The notes below the pieces were generated by a model. It was given only the letters and a program-made list of their open reading frames with translations. It was not told the DNA's origin and made no database searches. The position numbers were made by a program, and so were the translations under genes. Below, in pieces: positions 57,395 through 64,000 of a stretch of DNA of 64,000 bases (position 1 is its first letter; the number at the start of each line of letters is the position of its first letter). The stretch lies in NCBI RefSeq assembly GCF_902686445.1, contig NC_062219.1, positions 106,765,160 to 106,829,159 of the forward strand, in the 5' to 3' direction. This DNA comes from Sciurus carolinensis. Its lineage: Eukaryota; Chordata; Mammalia; Rodentia; Sciuridae.

Positions 57395-59642
57395 ATATTT
57401 GCATATATTAATTACCTTCATTTAGCTGCTCTATGATATATGCATATTTTAAAACACCATGTTGGATATCATCGATATATGTGATATATATACAATATAA
57501 TATATATATATACAACATCAACTAAAGCTAAATAATAAAGAAATGCATTACCTTTAAATACTTTTAATAACTGGATTCAATATAATCATGTGTTATCTAA
57601 TTTATCTTTTCTATAGTTCCTGCTTTATTAAATAAATAGAAGATCATATTCATAAAAAGCAATAGGAATTTAAGTTATGGGATGGAAAGACTCATACAAT
57701 GCTTATATGTAGAAATAACAGAGGAAAAATTTCAGGTGGACCCTAGGTCTAAGGCTGAATGTAATGGGAAATACTTGATTACTTCTAAATCTCTCTCTGT
57801 TCCTAGGTTTATCTATTTTTCTCAGCTTCAACTAAAAATATCCATCTGGATTTCTACAAGTGTGTCAAGTAAATTATTTCCCCAATATAATTAACTTTAT
57901 TATTTACCAAATGAATCCTCTTCACACAGTCCCTATTTCAGGGGCTGAAACCTCTAGAGACCAACTTACAGAGGCCCCTTAGCCCTCTGACTTCCTGTTG
58001 GATTTAACAAGTGAGGGTTTCTAGGAGGTCCAAGGGGAGAAGGGAGATGTTGGTACTACGAACCTGTCACATCCTGCTCCTCATTCTGGTGGTGGGTGCT
58101 GCAGCTCTCACTTCTGCCTGCCTGGGGACTGTAGAATCTGCCTGCTTCACAATTTCTTGCTCATTGGAGCAGCATATGACTGTGGCAGCCATAACATGTA
58201 TTGAAAAGCAGGGTCTTTTCCCTCACCAGAAATAATTCAGAAATTATCAATCCTTGAATAAGCAATTGTTCAGCTTCATACTGTTATTTATAGGTTCTGG
58301 AATTTTTGATGGAAGCTTTAATACAATAGTGTTTCATAGTTCCTTTTATGTGAAGTTTGTTTAAGTGTAAGATAAAATAGTAAAAATTCTCTTGATGTTT
58401 ACAATATTCTCATTTCTTCTATAATAGCTGTGTATCTTTAAATAGCAATTGGGAACACTACTATTTTCCAATGGATTTTATTCGTTTAAGATAACTACTT
58501 AATTTTTAATTTTTTATGTTGTTCATTACTCTTCCTCAGTAGGAAATCCCCATGAGAAATAATTTATTTCTGGTCTAATGTCAGGCCCCTCATTAGCTGT
58601 TGAGTAAAAATCTATGCCTCCCATAAATCACCTTGATTTAAATTTCCCCTCTGTCTCTTTGTTTCTTCCTTATTTTCCTCTAATCTTCCTCCCCCAATTG
58701 TCTTATCCCTTCGTGATTATTCATGGTGTTCCTTTTTAGTCTAGCCATAAAGTTATGCATTAAGGACAATTATGCCAAGCTAAGTTATCTTAACCATTCA
58801 GGGTGATATCCTTGAAGATCTAACAAGTTCTTCAAAGCCTTGTCCACTAGTTCTGTCAATAGAAACTTGACAGGTCAATGGTGTAAAATCCTCAGAACTC
58901 TAAACTAACTTGCTTTATTTCTTTGATAGGTAAGGATAATCAGCATGAAGCAGGTGACCTTGATCTCAAACTGCCAATAGGAAAATGTTGAAAGGCCAGA
59001 ATTAGCTTGGCGTAATCCATTGACCTTTCATTTCAGAAAACAAAAACTAAAACTGAAAACCTCAACAACAAAAAAAACAGGAGAAACCCAGAAAAAGCCT
59101 GGGTGTATTTAGAGGTCTCACCGATCTTCTCTCTAAGGAGACAGAACTTTATATGCTTTGGACAGTATCCATAATGTGATGCACATAAGGATCACTTTTA
59201 AATGCACAGACCTAAGAATGCAGCATCAAACAGGGGAGAATTCTGCCAAAACTCACAATTCTTCTATCAATTAAGTATTCCAAGAAGAATGAATCATTTT
59301 CATTGCCTAGGAGTTTATCAGTAATGTAATGTATGATCAAAAAAATTCTGGTTCTTTGGAATTCAAGGTTTTGTCAAAGTAGTTAGTTCCTAATTTGGTA
59401 GAGAAAATGCAATCCAGAGAATATTATCATATGTACTAGACTATTTATAACAAAAGGCTTTGTTAGAAACTCAGCCTTAATCTATAATTCTGTCAAAAGT
59501 GATTTCTACTTCAAAGTGATTTCTCATTCCAAGTTTTCAACAGACTCTATTGACAAATGGTGAAATGGATTCTCAACTTGAAGTCTCATATTTGTTGCAT
59601 TTAACTAATGGTCTCTATTGTTTCCTGTTTTCTGCATATAAT
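57395..59642. other. Unassigned DNA with a TA-rich microsatellite
   Basis: A TA-rich run lies at about 57474-57512. A 74-codon open frame at 58011-58235 has a hydrophobic stretch but no signal-peptide context, conserved motif or splice support. No gene called. Confidence 0.45.
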
Positions 59643-59650
59643 TTGTAATT

Positions 59651-59873
59651 CTTTTTATTATTATTATTTTTTATTTTTACAGACTGCATTTTGATTCATT
59701 GTACACAAATGAGGTACAACTTTTTGTGTCTATGGTTGCACACGAGGTAGATTCATACCATTCGTGTAATCATACATGTACATAGGGTAATGATGTCTGT
59801 CTCATACCACCATCTTTTATATCCCGCCCCCTCCTCCCTCTCATTTCCCTCTAGGTAATCTAAAGTTCCTCTA
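59651..59873 (-). mobile_element. 5'-truncated L1 3' end related to L1-A/L1-B
   Basis: On the - strand 'ctatgtacatgtatgattac', then 'acgaatggtatgaatcta' and a 'gtacctcatttgtgtacaat' end with an A-rich tail match the last part of the L1-A 3' UTR ('ctatgtaaacgtatgattac', 'acaaatggtatgccttga', 'catttgtatacaat'). ttgtaatt flanks it at 59643-59650 and 59874-59881, a probable target-site duplication. Confidence 0.75.
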
Positions 59874-59881
59874 TTGTAATT

Positions 59882-60855
59882 TCTCACTTAAACAAATTCA
59901 ACTGTCTTATGCCTTCCTCATATCTACTGCACTTTGGAAAATAGAACCATAGCAATCTTATTAATAGTAGTGTGAGACGCTAATGACACTTTGGACATCC
60001 ACTAGAGAAATCAATAGACACAAGGCCTTTGTCATCCCCTGCTCAGTGTGACTGTGCCCTGGCAGAGTCTCAGATGGCTCATTCAATCTTCTAAGTAGAC
60101 ACTGAAATTATTCATTGTAGTGAAGGCTGACATCTCCTCCCTGCTTCCTTGTTCCCTGAGCTCTGATGCTCTGTGATAGCTCCAGCATGATGTGGGCTGA
60201 CATTGGCATGGTTTCGGTTTGTCTAATGACTTATCCATGGCACTCATGATTTCTTCAAGATTTTTATTCTGTCCATGTGCCATTTTTCTTCCCATGTCAC
60301 CTACTTTATTCTTGCTTAAGGTGTTTTGATACTATAATGAGTTTTGTTACAATAGACAAAATGGTCTCTTAAGATTCCCAAATGTTAAAGACATGAGTCT
60401 TTTTACTTATTTTTTTAGTACACAGGCAAAAGGGAACTTCAGGCAAATCTACAAGGGCTAACTCACAAAGCAAACACATTGGCTTTTTCAGGAGTATCAT
60501 TATCTACTTAAAAGCAATGAGAGATTTTGAATAGAATGCTGATTATTCCATAGCCTATGGTAATGTAAAGTAAGATAAAACTAAAGTGCTTAGAACTTAG
60601 CATATAGTAAATATTTAAAATTTATCATTATGGTTATTTATTAAAATAATTCTAGTAAGTATACAAATTTTATTTTTTTAAATTTATAGCAAATGTATAC
60701 AAATTTGTTATTTATTATAGTAAATGTATAAAATTTATAAAATTTTCATCATACTCTTATAAAAAGAAGTTTGTAGTAAAAATAAGATCACTGAATTTAA
60801 ATCAAGATCTTAACTCTACTACCTTTACAGTAATATATAAGCCACTTAACCTTTG
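59882..60855. other. Unassigned DNA, no gene
   Basis: AT-rich. 60780-60860 ('cttaactctactaccttta', 'gccacttaacctttgc') looks like a fragment of MIR. Nothing else assigned. Confidence 0.4.
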
Positions 60856-60859
60856 CTTT

Positions 60860-61380
60860 GCTACCCTGACGCTAATCAAGCTTCACTTACATAATCACTT
60901 TAATAACTGCCACCACAATACAAGCCAAATTCCCATGTATGGTCATAAGTCCCTTAACAATATTATCCCTGACTTCCCATTCTCTTTCTGCCATGACTAC
61001 CAAGCAATGCATTATGCACTGTAAACAGTAAATCACATGCTGTTTCATATGTGTGATCCTTCACATGATATTTCTCAGTTAAAATGTCTTTCATTTCTCC
61101 TTTTCAAAATAAAGTCTCAGTCATGATGATCCAGCTAAAATATTCTGGGAAACTGTCAGAATCCTCCAATGACCTCCTCTAGTATGATCATATGTAATTC
61201 TGTATACATTGATGATTTGGTACCTGTTTTGCTCTGGGCTTGCTTATTTACTGTTTATGTCTCTATCTCAGTCAAAGGCAGGGATTTTATCTTGCTGTTT
61301 TTGTGACCTCAGCAACCAGTGATGCTTTAGAACAAAATCAGTCCCCAAATACTAATAGAAAAGTGAATGAATGAAATATA
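60860..61380 (+). repeat. Ancient L2-like LINE
   Basis: 'cagaatcctccaatgacctc', 'ttaccaagcaatgcatta'-like text, 'gtctctatctcagtcaaagg' and 'cagggattttatcttgctg' follow the L2 3' region. Strongly diverged. Confidence 0.45.
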
Positions 61381-61384
61381 TTAT

Positions 61385-62935
61385 TATAGGCTTTAGAAAT
61401 TTCATTTGTAAAATGAGGTGGCTATAGCTTATGATCATTTAAGTAAGCTTTACGATGTCATAAATCATAAGTAAGTTTTGTTTAAAAGATATTTTAATAT
61501 GATTAGAATTCATGCTTTTCTCAATCTATATAGACAACTAAAACAATGCATTTTGTTGTACATTCACAATATTATTGCTGTAGAACAGACAATATTGAAA
61601 ATAATTTTTATAAAGGTGTTGGCTTAAATAATAACATTTGAAGACCTTCTTTGTCAAAGTGGGATGAAATAGTTTGCAACAGATTAGCACTCCTACCAAG
61701 AGCTACCAAAAAACAAATTGAGTTTGAAGGCACCATGGAGCTGCAGAAGCAATGAGTGCCATCAAGCAATGAGTGTCATAAAGTCTAAAATTACAGAAAT
61801 AAGAGCTTTAAAGAAATTATTTTAGGTTCAACCAGGATTTTCCTGTGGTCATTTGCCAGTTTGAGAACGGACTAAAGTCTAAGAATTCATACTTTGCTGG
61901 GAATAGACTGCCCATAAAAGACAAAAACAAACAAAGCCTGGGGATTCATATGGAGCCAGAAGAACTTAACTGTAGGATTGACAAATTCTAACATGTGACA
62001 GTCTTCTGAAGACATTTTTAGAATCATTTAACTATACATAAAAAGCTATTAAAGAACAGATGAAAACCCTCTGGAAAGCAGTTCTAACTAAGATGATGAC
62101 TTTCTAGGGAAACAAGCCCCAATGAAAACACTAGATTATCTGTTAGATCCCCTGGAGGGCTAAACTGCAGCGACAGGGACCGGAACAGAAATAGACAGAG
62201 CCTTACTGAAATTAACACAGTCTTTGAATTAAGGGAGTCAGGATCCCTTCTTTGTATCACAGTTGTGGTGAACTTTCTGGTATAAAATGCTACGTAGATT
62301 TGATATAGTATCTTATATTAGTTGCCCAGCACTCAGTAAAAAATTACCACCAATTATTAGAAAAAAATAAGGTTAGATTTCCACCACGTATAGGTGATTC
62401 AGGTATAGGTAGTCACAGATAGGGCTTTACCTATGACTGATAAGGCCAAGAACATAGAAGAAAAGATGAAAATAGACAAAAGTGGAGAATTGAAATATTT
62501 AAGAAAGAATTGCAAGTTCTAAGACTGAGTGTTAAAATATCTTGATCTACCAATCAATGAATGAGACTAATAGATTAGACATAGCAAAGTAGATATAAGA
62601 AAGATTAGTATTAGGGAAAATTAATAGTTAAAAATATCAAAATGAAGGACAGAGGAAAAAAGAATGGTAGATAAGATAGTACAAAATATATGTGAAATAT
62701 AGATAAAAGACCTAGCATACCTATAATTTGAGTCTCAGAGAGATTACAGAGACAATGAAAAAATCTAAAAAGTTTAAGAATATAGATATAAAAAGGCTAA
62801 GAATTTTCAAATACAGATGAAATTATACAAGTTCAGAAATTCAAGAAATTTAGCAAAACATAAAAACTTTAAAACTAGAAGTAATATGAATTGGAAAATT
62901 AAAATTAAACTTGTTTAAGATTACTATCTCTGTCT
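61385..62935. other. Unassigned DNA, no gene
   Basis: A-rich sequence (especially 62480-62930). No recognised repeat or coding region. Confidence 0.4.
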
Positions 62936-62937
62936 CA

Positions 62938-63040
62938 TTTTTTTTTTTTTTTTTTTTTTTGCAGTGCTAGGGATTGAACCCAGAGCCTTGTGTATGTGGG
63001 GCAAGCACTCTACCAACTGAACTATACCCTTAGTCTCGGT
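62938..63040 (-). repeat. ID SINE, antisense
   Basis: T-run at 62938-62960, then 'gctagggattgaacccagag', 'gggcaagcactctaccaact', 'gaactatacccttag', the ID body in antisense, close to the copy at 33815-33913. Confidence 0.8.
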
Positions 63041-63129
63041 CTCTCTCAATGTTTAACACTCAATTTGTGTTATGAGATAGCAAGCAGTAAAATAAATATT
63101 TTCCTATGATTTCACTATATTATTTTTCT

Positions 63130-63235
63130 TTTCCACTTCAAAAATTTTATTTACTTATGGTACATATTAATTATACAGTGATGTGTTTCATTGTGACATA
63201 TTTGTGCCTAAACAAAAGCATAATTTGTTCAATTT
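63130..63235 (-). repeat. Probable L1 3'-end scrap
   Basis: 'tatggtacatattaattata' and 'gtttcattgtgacatatttg' resemble the piece at 17558-17645 and rodent L1 3' ends in antisense. Short and uncertain. Confidence 0.35.
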
Positions 63236-64000
63236 TAGAGATACTACATCTTTTAACCTGACCAGATAATTTGAAATCTGATTTAAGCATTTAAAAGATT
63301 TTATAAATAAGCAGTTAGATGACCTTCAACATTCATTTGAATAGCTATTAACAAAAAGTTATATTTTATACCTAGTATTCTTTGAGAGTACACAGGAAGC
63401 TGAACTTGTTAGTATATAATAAAAGCTAACATTGTAATATAACTCTTTCATGGTAAACCAAGTTTATTAAGTAGTTTCACACCCCAGCAATACATGGCCC
63501 AAGAGTTGGGATGGTTGCAGGGGAGAAGGGGTGACTGACAAAACACATTCCTCACCTGAATCTCAGAAGCACACTTGCAGCTCTGAATGTCCCCTGTGGG
63601 GATAATAACAGATAGCAAAGGAGTATCACAGTGCCAAAGGGTGTAATTACTGTTACCTTAACAAAGTTAACTAAGTGACAACACATAGAAGCTTATGCTA
63701 CTGAAAGGAGTTTTCTAATGATCAATTCCCTTGGAAATAAGATTTGCATCAAATGCCACATAGAGCTATAGAAAGTCTGCCACCTGCATGGGGTCTAGAA
63801 ATAGGAAGAAATACTAAAATTATGCTTTTATGATTACAGTGGAGAGAAACTAGGTGGGAATGTTCCCCGTTGTGTACTAAGGAGAAGCAGGCAGGTCAGG
63901 GTTGATAATGAGTGGTTGGGGAAATTACAGCAAGATTTTTTGCATCCCTGCAAAAGCAATTTGCAGAAAAGAATGTAAACAACTTTGGTCATTAGTTTGG
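63236..64000. other. Unassigned DNA at the window end
   Basis: No gene or named repeat seen. Confidence 0.4.

Noticed and set aside
58011..58235. 74-codon ORF with a hydrophobic stretch, looking like a small secreted or membrane protein
   Set aside because: No Kozak-like context, conserved motif, splice-site pattern or neighbouring exon; frames of this length are common by chance in 64 kb.

Overview
The window looks like a gene-poor stretch of a rodent genome, most probably from the squirrel family (Sciuridae: ground squirrel, marmot or relative). The main evidence is a set of SINEs that join a 7SL-derived B1 head to a tRNA-derived ID tail (B1-dID type), together with free ID elements, in mammalian AT-rich DNA. 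I found no convincing host exon, tRNA or other RNA gene, CpG island or bacterial-style operon. Almost everything that can be named is a transposable element or its wreckage.

Layout. 1-4.5 kb: SINEs, an L1 3' scrap and unassigned DNA. 4551-10843: L1-A, a full-length young LINE-1 on the + strand with two 5' promoter monomers, ORF1, ORF2, a G-rich 3' UTR and an A-rich tail; both ORFs are broken. 11-21 kb: an ancient L2, a solo LTR (13766-14171), SINEs, an old L1 fragment and unassigned DNA. 21061-26113: a compact class II (betaretrovirus-like) endogenous provirus on the - strand. Its two LTRs differ at only three bases and one indel. Its inside keeps a tRNA-Phe-type primer site, a 26-bp minisatellite in the leader, a gag remnant, the C-terminal part of integrase, the transmembrane part of env and a polypurine tract, plus a 156-bp inverted repeat with one mismatch. 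26-34.9 kb: old L2 and L1 pieces, ID SINEs and unassigned DNA. 34938-41307: L1-B, a second full-length LINE-1 close to L1-A but on the - strand, flanked by a perfect 17-bp target-site duplication. 41.3-46.5 kb: an ancient repeat that is also the sequence the provirus landed in, a local cluster of direct and inverted repeats near 43.0-43.4 kb, an old antisense L1 ORF1 and a SINE. 46.5-50.3 kb: L1-C, an old degraded L1 split by an LTR-like insert. 50-64 kb: MIR, L2 and old L1 remnants in unassigned DNA.

How the parts relate. L1-A and L1-B share two changes that should disable ORF2: a lysine at the position of a catalytic endonuclease asparagine, and an in-frame TGA just before the reverse-transcriptase FADD motif. 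Yet L1-B has a clean target-site duplication. The provirus has nearly identical LTRs but most of its coding capacity is gone. Both points suggest elements mobilised by proteins supplied in trans. No previously undescribed functional system is evident. The most unusual structures are the fold-back inverted repeat in the provirus, the leader minisatellite, the shared L1 lesions and the repeat cluster near 43 kb.
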